A stretch of DNA of 41,050 bases, taken from the NCBI GenBank assembly GCA_009785215.1, contig WQWU01000020.1, forward strand, positions 1 to 41,050, in the 5' to 3' direction. Made by a program: the position numbers and the translations under genes. The number at the start of each line of letters is the position of its first letter. The stretch's first letter is position 1. Below, one piece after another: positions 30,103-39,199 of this stretch. This stretch comes from Treponema sp. Its GTDB lineage: Bacteria; Spirochaetota; Spirochaetia; Treponematales; Breznakiellaceae. The notes under the pieces were generated by a model. It saw only the letters and a list, made by a program, of their open reading frames with translations. It was not told the origin of the DNA and made no database searches.

Positions 30103-32210
30103 TGGCAGATGCTGCATTAACAAACGATAATTCCCGGAATCCTTTAGGTTTTATTAAAGACAGCTTCCCTGCTGTTGCGGTAATAACCATTGTTCTTGCC
30201 ATTATTCTCCCAATGCCGCCGGTTATTCTTGATGCGCTTATGGCAATAAATCTTGTTTTTGCGCTTATGGTGCTTCTCATTGTTCTTTATGTGCAAAAGC
30301 CGACCGAGTTCAGCCTCTTCCCGACAATGCTTTTGGTTTCTACAGTTTTCAGCCTTGCATTAAATGTTTCTTCTACAAGATTGATTTTAAATCAGGGTGA
30401 AAAATTTCAAGGACAAATGATTAAGGCCTTTTCAAATTTCGTTGTCGGCTCCGGAGGCAATGAAGGTCTTGTTGTCGGTTTTATTATCTTTATCATTATT
30501 ATTGCCGTTCAGGTAATTGTTATAACAAAAGGAGCAACGCGCGTATCCGAAGTTGCAGCCCGTTTTACATTGGACAGTATGCAGGTAAAAATGATGGCTG
30601 TAGAAACCGAATACAGCTCCGGGGCAATATCGGAAGAAGAAGCAAAAAGGCAAAAAGCCGAAATACGCCAGGAATCTGATTTTTACGGATCAATGGACGG
30701 AGCAAGTAAATTTATTTCCGGAAACGTAAAAGTCGGCGTTTTTATTATTATTGTAAAAATGCTCGGCGGATTTATTATAGGCTCGACAAGAGGCGAAGCA
30801 GATGTAATAGGAATTTATATAAGACTTGCAGTCGGCGACGGCCTGGTTACCCAGCTTCCCGCTCTTTTAATTTCTACCGCAATGGGTATTGTTGTAACAA
30901 GGGCTGCTGCAACAGGTATTCTTGCAGATCAGCTTGTTAAACAGATACTTGAACGCGATTCGCTCGTTTACTGGATTTGCGCGATTGTGCTTGTTGTTCT
31001 TTCTGTATTGCCGGGTTTTCCATGGTATGTGCTTCTTCCAATGGCAGTACTTGTCGGTTTCCATGCTTACAGAACAAAAGAACAGAAAAAGCGGGAAGCC
31101 GGCTTTAACGAAATGATGACAAAAACACGCGAGCAAAAAGAAGAAAAACCTGCGGATTTCCCCCCTGTTGTTCCGCTGGATGCTCTTTCGCTTGAACTTG
31201 GTTATGGTCTTGTTCCGTTAGTTGAAAAAGAAAAAGGCGCAGAACTTCTGGAAAGGGTTCAGGGTGTAAGGCGGCAGTCGGCTTATGATCTGGGGCTTGT
31301 TATTCCAAAGGTACGCATTATAGATAACTCGATACTTGAGCCGTCTGAATACTGTTTTAAGATAAAAGGCGTAGATTCAGGACGCGGAAAAATCCGCCTT
31401 GGTTACTTCCTTTGCATTAATCCTGGAACTGTAATTTCAGAAATGGAAGGTGAAAAAACGGTAGATCCGGCTTTTGGGCTTCCTGCAATTTGGATAGATC
31501 AGGAAAAAAGGGATGAAGCAGAGCGCGCGGGATATACTGTGGTAGATCCGCCGTCCATTATTGCTACGCATTTAACAGAAATAATACGCAAGTCTGCGGC
31601 AGAAATACTCGGGCTTCAGGATACGCAGGCAATCCTTGATACATTACGCAAGGAGTATCCGGCTGTAGTTGATGAAGCATTAAGAGAGGGCAGAGGATTG
31701 CGCGTAACAGAGATTCAGAAAATTTTCCACGGTTTGTTACGCGAAAGAGTATCTATCCGCAATCTTGTATCCATTCTGGAAGCAGTTGCAGATTTTGCGC
31801 CGGTTTCAAAGAATATATGGTTCCTTACAGAAAAAGCGCGTCAGGCTATCGCAAGCCAGATATGCCATCAGTATATTGATGAAGACAGGATATTAAGAGT
31901 GCTTACGATAGACCAAAGCCTTGAACAGAGAATAATTGATGCAAAATATGAAACTGCTTCCGGTCTTATCTGCGCTCTTGATCCGCCGACGCAGAAAGCG
32001 TGGATAAGGGCTGTTGTTAAGGCTGTTACGGCAGTAAAGGAACAGGGCTGGATGCCAGTTATCCTTTGTTCGGAACAAGCGCGTTTCCTTGTAAAAAATT
32101 CTACAGATCGTGAATTGCCGGATTTGGCAGTATTATCAGTTCCCGAAATTGCAACCGGCATAATTCCGGAAGCTGTTGGAGTAATTAGACTAGAAGAGAT
32201 GGAGCAGTAA
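30102..32210 (+). CDS. flhA: Flagellar export protein FlhA
   Basis: A 702-residue proton-coupled export motor. The N-terminal half has about eight transmembrane helices with the FHIPEP region (FVVGSGGNEGLVVGF, LDSMQVKMMAVETEY, ISTAMGIVVTRAA). The C-terminal cytoplasmic domain begins near DALSLELGYGLVPLVEKEKG and binds chaperone-substrate complexes. It ends GVIRLEEMEQ. Full length, with one-base overlap from flhB and one-base gap to flhF. Confidence 0.97.
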   Translation: MADAALTNDNSRNPLGFIKDSFPAVAVITIVLAIILPMPPVILDALMAINLVFALMVLLIVLYVQKPTEFSLFPTMLLVSTVFSLALNVSSTRLILNQGEKFQGQMIKAFSNFVVGSGGNEGLVVGFIIFIIIIAVQVIVITKGATRVSEVAARFTLDSMQVKMMAVETEYSSGAISEEEAKRQKAEIRQESDFYGSMDGASKFISGNVKVGVFIIIVKMLGGFIIGSTRGEADVIGIYIRLAVGDGLVTQLPALLISTAMGIVVTRAAATGILADQLVKQILERDSLVYWICAIVLVVLSVLPGFPWYVLLPMAVLVGFHAYRTKEQKKREAGFNEMMTKTREQKEEKPADFPPVVPLDALSLELGYGLVPLVEKEKGAELLERVQGVRRQSAYDLGLVIPKVRIIDNSILEPSEYCFKIKGVDSGRGKIRLGYFLCINPGTVISEMEGEKTVDPAFGLPAIWIDQEKRDEAERAGYTVVDPPSIIATHLTEIIRKSAAEILGLQDTQAILDTLRKEYPAVVDEALREGRGLRVTEIQKIFHGLLRERVSIRNLVSILEAVADFAPVSKNIWFLTEKARQAIASQICHQYIDEDRILRVLTIDQSLEQRIIDAKYETASGLICALDPPTQKAWIRAVVKAVTAVKEQGWMPVILCSEQARFLVKNSTDRELPDLAVLSVPEIATGIIPEAVGVIRLEEMEQ

Positions 32211-32211
32211 A

Positions 32212-33480
32212 ATGGAAATGTTCATCGAGCAGGGTGAAAGCCGCGAAGACTGTATGTTAAAAATTGCCTCTAAATATAACAGGCAGTTTCAGATTCTTAG
32301 CCAGAAAGAAATTAGAATCGGCGGAGTTATGGGATTATTTTCCAAACCCGGCGTACAGGTAGAGTTTTATTTTCCTCAGCAAAGGAATGTGTCTGCAATG
32401 TCAAAACACGGCTTGCATTATCAGTTTGCAAAAGACGGGCAGCCAGGTTATAAACTGGAAGAAGAAAAAATGAAAGTAATTGCGGCTGCAAGAAAAAATA
32501 TAAACGAAATATCTTTAAGCGGCAAAGAGTCTTCGCAGCAAATTCTGGATGCCCTAAAAGAAATTAAAGACAAGGTAGAACAGACAGGGCTTTCATCAGG
32601 CGCAAAAAAGGAAGAGCATCCTGCATTTAACCGCGTTTCAGAACTTTTAAAATTAAACGATTTTTCTGACAAATATATAACCGGCATGATAAACAGGTTA
32701 CGCAGGGAATTTTCGCTTGAACAGCTTGATAATCTTGATACAGTGCAGGATAAACTTCTTGAATGGATTGGAGAAAGCATCGGTATATTTAAGGAAGAAC
32801 CTGTTGTAAGAAAACCTAGAATAATGGTTCTTGTAGGCCCTACAGGAGTCGGAAAGACAACAACTATTTCCAAACTTGCAGCTATTTACGGAATAGGCAC
32901 CGATGAGATTCAGGCAATCGATGTAAGAATGATAACGATAGACGCTTTCCGTATCTGCGCAAAAGATCAATTGGAGCAAATAGGCAACATTATGCAAATA
33001 CCTGTTTCCTGTGTTGTAAATAAGCAGGAACTAAAAAAAGAATTGGCTTTATACAGCGATTCAACAGAATTATTTTTAATTGATACCATTGGAAAAAGCC
33101 CGAAAGATTCATCCAAGTTAGGTGAAATGAAAGAAATACTTGACGGAGCGGGAAAAGCTGCAGAGTTTCATCTTGTAATCAGCGCCGCTACAAAGACATC
33201 GGATATAGAAGATATTTTACAGCAGTTTGAACCTTTTAATTACAGGTCTGTAGTGCTTTCCAAAATGGATGAAACAGACCGTATCGGCAATATTATTTCT
33301 GCACTGGCAGAAAAAAATAAGTGTTTATCATATATTACAGACGGACAAACTGTACCAGTAGATATAAGAAGAGCGTCTGTAGTGCGTTTTCTTATCAATC
33401 TGGAAGGTTTTAAAGTAAACCGTGATAAAATAGAAAGTCTTTTTCCTTCGGGAGAAGCTGATCAATTTAAATGGAGATAA
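32212..33480 (+). CDS. flhF: Flagellar SRP-like GTPase FlhF
   Basis: A 422-residue SRP-type GTPase that sets the site and number of flagella. An N-terminal basic domain precedes the G domain, with P-loop LVGPTGVGKTTTISK near residue 206 and LIDTIGKSPKD as the G3 region. VVLSKMDETDRIGNI supplies the base-specificity segment. It lies between flhA and flhG, as in most polar flagellates and in spirochaetes, where filaments sit at the cell ends. Normal length. Confidence 0.96.
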   Translation: MEMFIEQGESREDCMLKIASKYNRQFQILSQKEIRIGGVMGLFSKPGVQVEFYFPQQRNVSAMSKHGLHYQFAKDGQPGYKLEEEKMKVIAAARKNINEISLSGKESSQQILDALKEIKDKVEQTGLSSGAKKEEHPAFNRVSELLKLNDFSDKYITGMINRLRREFSLEQLDNLDTVQDKLLEWIGESIGIFKEEPVVRKPRIMVLVGPTGVGKTTTISKLAAIYGIGTDEIQAIDVRMITIDAFRICAKDQLEQIGNIMQIPVSCVVNKQELKKELALYSDSTELFLIDTIGKSPKDSSKLGEMKEILDGAGKAAEFHLVISAATKTSDIEDILQQFEPFNYRSVVLSKMDETDRIGNIISALAEKNKCLSYITDGQTVPVDIRRASVVRFLINLEGFKVNRDKIESLFPSGEADQFKWR

Positions 33481-33497
33481 AAGAGAGGAATTTATTT

Positions 33498-34412
33498 ATG
33501 GAAGATCAAGCTGAAAAATTGAGAGAAATAATGAAACGAAAAAAAGACAATTCGTTAAAATCCTCTTCTGTAAAATCCGGTAAAGCGGCAGATAAAGCCA
33601 GGATAATTACTGTTACTTCCGGTAAAGGCGGTGTAGGCAAAACAAACCTTTCAGTTAATATGGCGCTTGCTTTTGCAAGGCTGGGAAAGAAAGTTGTTGT
33701 AATGGATGCAGACCTGGGGCTTGCCAATGTTAATGTAATGTTAAATATGATTCCAAAATATAATTTGTACCACGTAATAAAAAAACAAAAAACAATAAGG
33801 GAAATACTTGTAGAAACCGAATACGGCATTTCTATTGTAGCAGGCGCTTCCGGTTTTTCCCAGATTGCAAATATGGGCGAAGTAGACAGAAAGGATTTTA
33901 TTTCTGAACTTGATACGCTCTCCAATGCGGATATAATTATCATAGATACAAGTGCAGGCGTTTCAAGCAATGTTCTGGATTTTATTGCCGCTGCAGATGA
34001 TGCTGTTATTATTACAACGCCGGAGCCTACAGCAATTACAGATGCATACGGAATTATCAAAATTATTGCTACAGAGTATGACTCGCTTAATATGGGATTA
34101 AAACTTGTTGTTAACCGCGCAAAAGGCGCAGCGCAGGCAAAAAGCGTTGCCGACAGGATGATTAATATTGCAGGTCAATTTTTAAATTTAAAGGTAGATT
34201 ATCTTGGATTTATTTATGATGATACTTCTGTTCCTAATGCTGTTTTAAGGCAAAAACCATTTATGGTAGTAGATCCAAAGTGCAAAGCAAGCATATGTGT
34301 TCAGCATATTGTAGATCGCATGGACAGAAATAAACCAAGTGAATCCGCAGGTTTCGGCGCAATGCTGAAAAGATTATTTGGTTCCTCGCAGCAGGAAGAA
34401 AATCTTGTTTAA
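33498..34412 (+). CDS. flhG: Flagellar number regulator FlhG (MinD/ParA-type ATPase)
   Basis: A 304-residue ATPase that antagonises FlhF to limit flagellar number. The N-terminus MEDQAEKLREIMKRKK carries the DQAxxLR motif that stimulates FlhF in related proteins. Walker A is SGKGGVGKTNL (residues 41-51) with the deviant lysine, and DADLGLANVNVM and IIDTSAGVSSNVLDF follow. This ATG has GAGAGG upstream; a start 27 bases earlier overlaps flhF and lacks one. The C-terminal basic amphipathic end fits membrane targeting. Confidence 0.95.
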   Translation: MEDQAEKLREIMKRKKDNSLKSSSVKSGKAADKARIITVTSGKGGVGKTNLSVNMALAFARLGKKVVVMDADLGLANVNVMLNMIPKYNLYHVIKKQKTIREILVETEYGISIVAGASGFSQIANMGEVDRKDFISELDTLSNADIIIIDTSAGVSSNVLDFIAAADDAVIITTPEPTAITDAYGIIKIIATEYDSLNMGLKLVVNRAKGAAQAKSVADRMINIAGQFLNLKVDYLGFIYDDTSVPNAVLRQKPFMVVDPKCKASICVQHIVDRMDRNKPSESAGFGAMLKRLFGSSQQEENLV

Positions 34413-34429
34413 TATGAGAAAGGAAGAAT

Positions 34430-35281
34430 ATGCAAAGTTTTAGATGGGGATTATTTGCCGCGCTTTCTGCCGTTTTTCTCTCTGTTTCACTCGGCATTAT
34501 TTCTGATGTCAGAATTCCCTTTATAATTCTTAGAGCTTTTATTTTCGGCGCTCTTTTCTTTGGTCTTGGTTTTGGATTAAGATTTGTTATAAACAGCTTT
34601 TTTCCTGAACTGTTATATAACGAAGACGAATCAATAACCCAGGGAAGCGAACAAACCGGTCCGCGTATAGATATTACCATCGATACAGCTGGTGAATATG
34701 CAGTGCCGGAATTATTTAAAACCGTGGGCGATTCACGGGAGTTGGGTAATATAGAAGACTTAATTTCCGGCGCTTTTAGGCCAAGAGGCAGAGATGATGA
34801 CCAAAAAGCCAATTTAATGAATGATAGGGGTATAGACGCAGGAAAAGAAGCAGGTTATAATGACGTGAGGGGTATTGAGGATTTTGAAGATACATCTGTA
34901 TTTGAAATACCTGCTTCTTTTGAACAGCCTGCAGCTGTTCAAATGCCGTTTACCCCTAGTTTTGGCGATGATTCGGGTCTGGGAGGTTTACCGGACTTAG
35001 ATATGATGGCAAGGGCGTTTTCTTCTGTTTCTGGCGGTCATGTTTCGCCAATGATGGGAGATTCATCAGCTCCCTCGCTGCCTTCGCTGGAAATGGAGCC
35101 GATGGAACCAATGCCGTCTATGACTACAATGGCATCTATTCCTTCGATGTCTCAGCCAGAGGTTTTCGAACCGGAACCGGTAAGATATGCCGCTGGGAAT
35201 AAACCGCAGACTTTAGACGGAGATTTTAATCCTAAAAGTCTTGCAGAGGGTATTAGAACTGTTTTAAGTAAGGATAATTAA
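34430..35281 (+). CDS. Membrane protein of the flagellar operon (unknown function)
   Basis: A 283-residue protein with two N-terminal transmembrane helices (WGLFAALSAVFLSVSLGII and IPFIILRAFIFGALFFGLGF). A long acidic, Pro/Met-rich cytoplasmic region follows (MEPMEPMPSMTTM-type low complexity near the C-terminus). AAGGAAG lies upstream of the ATG. It sits between flhG and sigma-28, where spirochaetes carry conserved but unnamed genes. A role in placing FlhF/FlhG is conceivable but not shown. The end DGDFNPKSLAEGIRTVLSKD is the best conserved-looking part. Confidence 0.65.
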   Translation: MQSFRWGLFAALSAVFLSVSLGIISDVRIPFIILRAFIFGALFFGLGFGLRFVINSFFPELLYNEDESITQGSEQTGPRIDITIDTAGEYAVPELFKTVGDSRELGNIEDLISGAFRPRGRDDDQKANLMNDRGIDAGKEAGYNDVRGIEDFEDTSVFEIPASFEQPAAVQMPFTPSFGDDSGLGGLPDLDMMARAFSSVSGGHVSPMMGDSSAPSLPSLEMEPMEPMPSMTTMASIPSMSQPEVFEPEPVRYAAGNKPQTLDGDFNPKSLAEGIRTVLSKDN

Positions 35282-35297
35282 AAGGAAAGGTTTGGGA

Positions 35298-36137
35298 ATG
35301 CCGGTACAAACAACAAGTCCAGAACCTCGAACCACAGGTATTTCCTGCGGAGCGGATGTTTCTAAGGCAGAAAGAACAGAAGAAGAACTCTGGCAGTCAT
35401 ACCGGAAAAACCGGGATCCTGCAATTAGAGAATTTTTTATTAAACAATACGCACCATTGGTGAAATATGTCGCCGGAAAAGTTGCAGTTGGAATGCCCAA
35501 TAATGTTGAGTTTGATGATCTTGTAGGTTATGGAGTTTTTGGCCTTATTGATGCAATCGATAAATACGATCCGGAAAAAAATGTTAAATTCAAAACTTAT
35601 GCAGTTACGCGTATAAGGGGCGCCATCTTTGATGAATTGCGCCTGATCGATTTTGTACCTCGTTCTGTAAGGCAGAAAACAAGGGAAATAGAATCGACCA
35701 TTTCTTCGTTGGAAGCGCAATTGGGCAGAACTGCAACGGATCAGGAAATTGCAAAAGCAATGGACATGGATGAAACCGAGTACATGAAAACAATCCAGAA
35801 AATTTCCGGAACAAGCATAATATCCTTAAATGATTTATGGTATTCCGGCGATGATAATGATAAGGTTTCTATCGGCGACAGCATAGAATCTCCTTCAAGC
35901 CTTAATCCCGATGTAATGGTAGTTAATGATGAAATCCGCCGTGTTATTGTAGAGGCTATTAATGAACTGCCGGAGAAAGAAAAGAAAATACTTGTTTTAT
36001 ATTATTACGAAGATTTAACTTTAAAGGATATTGGACGTGTATTGCAGGTAACCGAATCCAGAGTTTCGCAATTGCACACAAAAGCAGTATTACATCTTAG
36101 ATCAAAGCTGACAAACATCCGAAAAGGTATAGTATGA
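35298..36137 (+). CDS. fliA: Flagellar sigma-28 factor (FliA/WhiG type)
   Basis: A 279-residue sigma factor for late flagellar genes. Region 2 reads AIREFFIKQYAPLVKYVAGK, EFDDLVGYGVFGLIDAIDKY, and KFKTYAVTRIRGAIFDELR. Region 3 follows (RQKTREIESTISSLEAQLGR), then region 4 with LPEKEKKILVLYYYEDLTLK and RVSQLHTKAV. It belongs to the WhiG/SigD-like branch found in spirochaetes. The ATG at 35298 has AAAGG upstream; a TTG two codons earlier is less likely. The TGA stop lies in a hairpin that opens a three-hairpin cluster. Confidence 0.95.
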   Translation: MPVQTTSPEPRTTGISCGADVSKAERTEEELWQSYRKNRDPAIREFFIKQYAPLVKYVAGKVAVGMPNNVEFDDLVGYGVFGLIDAIDKYDPEKNVKFKTYAVTRIRGAIFDELRLIDFVPRSVRQKTREIESTISSLEAQLGRTATDQEIAKAMDMDETEYMKTIQKISGTSIISLNDLWYSGDDNDKVSIGDSIESPSSLNPDVMVVNDEIRRVIVEAINELPEKEKKILVLYYYEDLTLKDIGRVLQVTESRVSQLHTKAVLHLRSKLTNIRKGIV

Positions 36138-36205
36138 AACTTCGTTTCATTTTCGATTTGGTCGTGCCGCCATTCGGCAGCACAGTAGGTTTGCAAAGCA
36201 AACCT
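36134..36205 (+). repeat. Three-hairpin cluster between sigma-28 and FapA-like genes
   Basis: ATGAAAC-TTC-GTTTCAT (36134-36150) contains the upstream TGA. GCCG-CCATT-CGGC (36166-36178) lies inside GTGCCG...CAGCAC, and AGGTTTGC-AAA-GCAAACCT (36187-36205) precedes the next gene. The plan and the GTTTGC/GCAAAC arms match the phage modules, with the order of the last two hairpins exchanged. Confidence 0.72.
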
Positions 36206-36218
36206 AAAGGTTAGTAAT

Positions 36219-38180
36219 ATGATCGACTTTGTCCAGCTGCAGGAAATTGTAAAAAAGCAACTGGAACTGGATAGAGCAATCAGGTCTGTAGATGCATCAG
36301 GCCCTACTCTGGAAGCCGCCGTTAATGAAGCTGTAGCGTTACTCGATACTTCTATCCGCCGTCTTGAATACGAAATAATAGAAAGAGGCTCCTCTGGTTT
36401 TATGGGAGCGGGAAAAAAAGACTGGCTGATTCGCGCTTACGAACGTCTTTCTGCAAAGAAGAAAAAACTTGAAGAAGAACATCTTATTGATGATGACTTT
36501 GATAATGCAGAAGTTATTGTAGACAGAGACGGAGATGCTTTTGTACAGTGCTGGCCGGACGGTATTTACCTAAAGGTAATTCCTCCTGTAGGCAACGGAA
36601 GAAGAGTGTATTCCGCCTTTGCAATGCAGGTATTGCATGATAAAAAGATAGAAGAATTTGACAAAAACATGGTTGAAAATCTTATAGACGCGGCGGAAGG
36701 CGTTTATATAAAAGTTGCAGATTATAAACACAATCCAATGAATGATAGTATGGCTTCTGTAGAAGTTGATGATTCAGAAATGAAGGTTTATATCACAGTA
36801 ATTCCTCCTGGAGTTGGCGGCGCCGATTTAACTGTTGATGCAATGAAAAGTCTGCTTACACAAAACAGGGTATACCATGGCATTAAAGAAGAAACCCTTA
36901 TTGAATTTGCAGACAGGCCGGTTTACAGGGAAAAAATGGAAATAGCCGAAGGTACAAGACCTTTAAACGGAAAAGATGCATATATACATTATCATTTTGA
37001 AACAGATCAAACAAAGATAAAATTAAAAGAAGGCGCTAACGGACGCGTTAATTTTAAAGAACTGAACATTATTCAAAACGTTGTGCAGAATCAGCCGCTT
37101 GCAAAAAAAATGCCTCCGGAAGACGGAGTAGACGGAAAAACTGTCACCGGAAAAATTCTTCCTGCAAGGTCCGGCAGTGATATTCCTTTGCCTGTAGGTA
37201 CAAATGTTCATGTTGGCGATGACGGTGATACAATTTTTGCAGACATTAACGGACAGGTTATCCTTGCAGGCGGAAAAATAAATGTAGAACCAGTTCTTAC
37301 TGTAGAGGGCGATGTAAACCTTAAAACCGGAAATGTTATTTTCCTTGGAACTGTTATTATTACAGGCAATGTCGAGGATGGATTCTCTGTTAAAGCGGCA
37401 GGAAATATCGAAGTAAAAGGAACAGTATCCAAGGCTGAATTGGATGCAGAAGGTGATATAATTATTTATCAGGGTATTAACGGCAAGAGCGGCGGTAAAA
37501 TCCGCGCAGGACGCTCAATCTGGTCGCGCTTTATGGAAAATGCAAATGTAGAAGCCGGCAATATGGTTGTTGTTACTGACGGTATTATAAACTCACAGGT
37601 TGATGCGATTAAGAGTATTGTCTGTATGGGCAAACGCGCAAGTATTATGGGCGGCCGCATTCGCGCAGGAGAAGAAATAAACGCAAAAGTTTTGGGAAAT
37701 TCTACAAGCGGTACAGAAACAATCTGCGAAGTTGGTTTTGATCCCAACAGCAAAGTAGAGCTTGAACGTTTGCTTGCAATAAAATCAAATGCAGAAGATG
37801 AACTGGAAGCAATGAAACTGGACTTGCAGTCGCTTATCAATACTAAAAAGCAGCGTAAATCCCTTCCGGAAGAGAAAGAATTATACCTGCAGGAATTAAT
37901 GGAACGCCGCGGAGTTTTAACCGAAGAACTGCAAAAAGCAATGGAGAATATTCAGCTTGTTCAGGAATACATGAATCAGATACAGGTTCGCGGCAAAGTG
38001 TCCGCATCTACCAAGGTATGGCCTGGCGTTAAAATATGGATTCGTGATGTTAAAGAAGATGTACGAAATGAGTGCAAAGCCGTTACCTTTATTTTGGAAA
38101 ATGGGCTTATCAGAATGACGAAATACGAAGAACCTGATGAGCTGGCAAAGAAGGGACTTGATGGCTATAGCTCCAATTGA
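36219..38180 (+). CDS. FapA-family (DUF342) flagellar-operon protein
   Basis: A 653-residue cytoplasmic protein. The central part is a beta-solenoid of DUF342/FapA type, with ladder-like repeats (GNVIFLGTVIITGNVEDGFS and VKAAGNIEVKGTVSKAELDA) ending in MGGRIRAGEEI. A long coiled-coil follows (KLDLQSLINTKKQRKSLPEEK region), then a small C-terminal beta domain. FapA-type proteins polymerise and bind regulators or envelope elements. Its place after sigma-28 is conserved in spirochaetes. The coiled-coil suggests assembly or scaffolding. Its stop overlaps the next gene by 20 bases. Confidence 0.8.
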   Translation: MIDFVQLQEIVKKQLELDRAIRSVDASGPTLEAAVNEAVALLDTSIRRLEYEIIERGSSGFMGAGKKDWLIRAYERLSAKKKKLEEEHLIDDDFDNAEVIVDRDGDAFVQCWPDGIYLKVIPPVGNGRRVYSAFAMQVLHDKKIEEFDKNMVENLIDAAEGVYIKVADYKHNPMNDSMASVEVDDSEMKVYITVIPPGVGGADLTVDAMKSLLTQNRVYHGIKEETLIEFADRPVYREKMEIAEGTRPLNGKDAYIHYHFETDQTKIKLKEGANGRVNFKELNIIQNVVQNQPLAKKMPPEDGVDGKTVTGKILPARSGSDIPLPVGTNVHVGDDGDTIFADINGQVILAGGKINVEPVLTVEGDVNLKTGNVIFLGTVIITGNVEDGFSVKAAGNIEVKGTVSKAELDAEGDIIIYQGINGKSGGKIRAGRSIWSRFMENANVEAGNMVVVTDGIINSQVDAIKSIVCMGKRASIMGGRIRAGEEINAKVLGNSTSGTETICEVGFDPNSKVELERLLAIKSNAEDELEAMKLDLQSLINTKKQRKSLPEEKELYLQELMERRGVLTEELQKAMENIQLVQEYMNQIQVRGKVSASTKVWPGVKIWIRDVKEDVRNECKAVTFILENGLIRMTKYEEPDELAKKGLDGYSSN

Positions 38181-38490
38181 TCTTCAGACAATTTTTTCCC
38201 AGGTTGATAAAGTTGGGAAAACGCAGGCCGCGCAGAAGGAAGGGCAGGCATTACAGCAGGCTATTCAGGGCGCGCATATCCAAAAAAAAACTGAAGAACA
38301 AATTAGACAAGTAAACGAAGCCCAGAACACTGGAGAAGGCGCAGACAAAATTAACGATCATTCACAGCGCCATAACAGCGGTTCCGGCAATGAAAAAAAA
38401 AGAAAAGAAGAAGAAGAGCAGGAAGAAGAAAAAAAACTTGGTGTTTTGCGCGATCCTTATTTGGGAAATAAAATTGATATAAGATTATAA
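38161..38490 (+). CDS. Small charged protein of the flagellar operon
   Basis: A 109-residue soluble protein with an Ala/Gln-rich helical first half (AQKEGQALQQAIQGAHIQKK). A strongly charged Lys/Glu stretch (KKRKEEEEQEEEKK) and a conserved-looking tail, LGVLRDPYLGNKIDIRL, follow. The ATG at 38161 lies inside the end of the FapA-like gene; no stronger start exists further down. Its partner is presumably the FapA-like protein or the next membrane protein. Function unknown. Confidence 0.6.
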   Translation: MAIAPIDLQTIFSQVDKVGKTQAAQKEGQALQQAIQGAHIQKKTEEQIRQVNEAQNTGEGADKINDHSQRHNSGSGNEKKRKEEEEQEEEKKLGVLRDPYLGNKIDIRL

Positions 38491-38500
38491 GAGATAATCA

Positions 38501-39148
38501 ATGAATATTATGCATATTGTATCCATTATTTGTTTAACTCTTTGTATATTAATATTTTTTTATTTAAAATGGTATGTTAAGCAGAGGACATCCGCATCCG
38601 GAATGCAGGAACACAGAACAGAAACCCTTAAACTTATCGCAGAGATTAATGCTGTAACAGACAGAGATTTACAGCTGGTAGAAGACAGGGTTAATAAACT
38701 TAAACTGGTTTTGCATGAAGTTGATAAGCGAATTGAACTTTATGAAAAAGAACTGGAAAATATTACACCAAAAGTTAAAAAACCGGCGGAAACCTTGTAT
38801 AATAGTTTAGGAAAGGGAATCCGCGCTGCCTTGCGTGAACCTCATATAGAACAGACAGCGCCTGCCGTACAGATGCTTGAATCTGCCCCTGTGCCGCCGC
38901 CTCCACGGGTAATACCTGCGCTGCAGGTGCCTGCTCCGCAGATACCTGCTCAGCAGGTAATTGTTGAAGTGCCTGCTTCCGTACCACCTGCGGCGCCGCC
39001 TCCTGTTACACAACAGTCCAAAAAGCAAATAAGAGCCCATATTGATATTCTGGCAAACGAAGGACTTTCTGCAGAGGATATTGCATCGCAGCTGGATATA
39101 AGTATCGCAGAAGTTAATCTGGCAATGAATCTCCGCCGTAAGAAGTAA
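38501..39148 (+). CDS. Membrane-anchored coiled-coil protein with C-terminal HTH-like end
   Basis: A 215-residue protein. Helix 4-24 is transmembrane (IVSIICLTLCILIFFYLKW). A coiled-coil (LVEDRVNKLKLVLHEVDKRI) and a Pro/Ala-rich linker with repeated VPAPQIPAQQV-type units follow. The C-terminal segment, ILANEGLSAEDIASQLDISI, reads like the helix-turn-helix end of sigma-region-4-like or DUF2802/DUF6115 proteins. It closes the flagellar operon. The linker on the coding strand forms GC-rich repeats. No function is assigned. Confidence 0.6.
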   Translation: MNIMHIVSIICLTLCILIFFYLKWYVKQRTSASGMQEHRTETLKLIAEINAVTDRDLQLVEDRVNKLKLVLHEVDKRIELYEKELENITPKVKKPAETLYNSLGKGIRAALREPHIEQTAPAVQMLESAPVPPPPRVIPALQVPAPQIPAQQVIVEVPASVPPAAPPPVTQQSKKQIRAHIDILANEGLSAEDIASQLDISIAEVNLAMNLRRKK

Positions 39149-39199
39149 AATCGTTAATACCTAATTGAAAAATATTTCCATATAATGCACAATTAATTA

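Noticed and set aside
38775-39040. Two minus-strand frames opposite the Pro/Ala linker
   Set aside because: They mirror the repetitive GC-rich linker codons of the plus-strand membrane protein and have no start signals.
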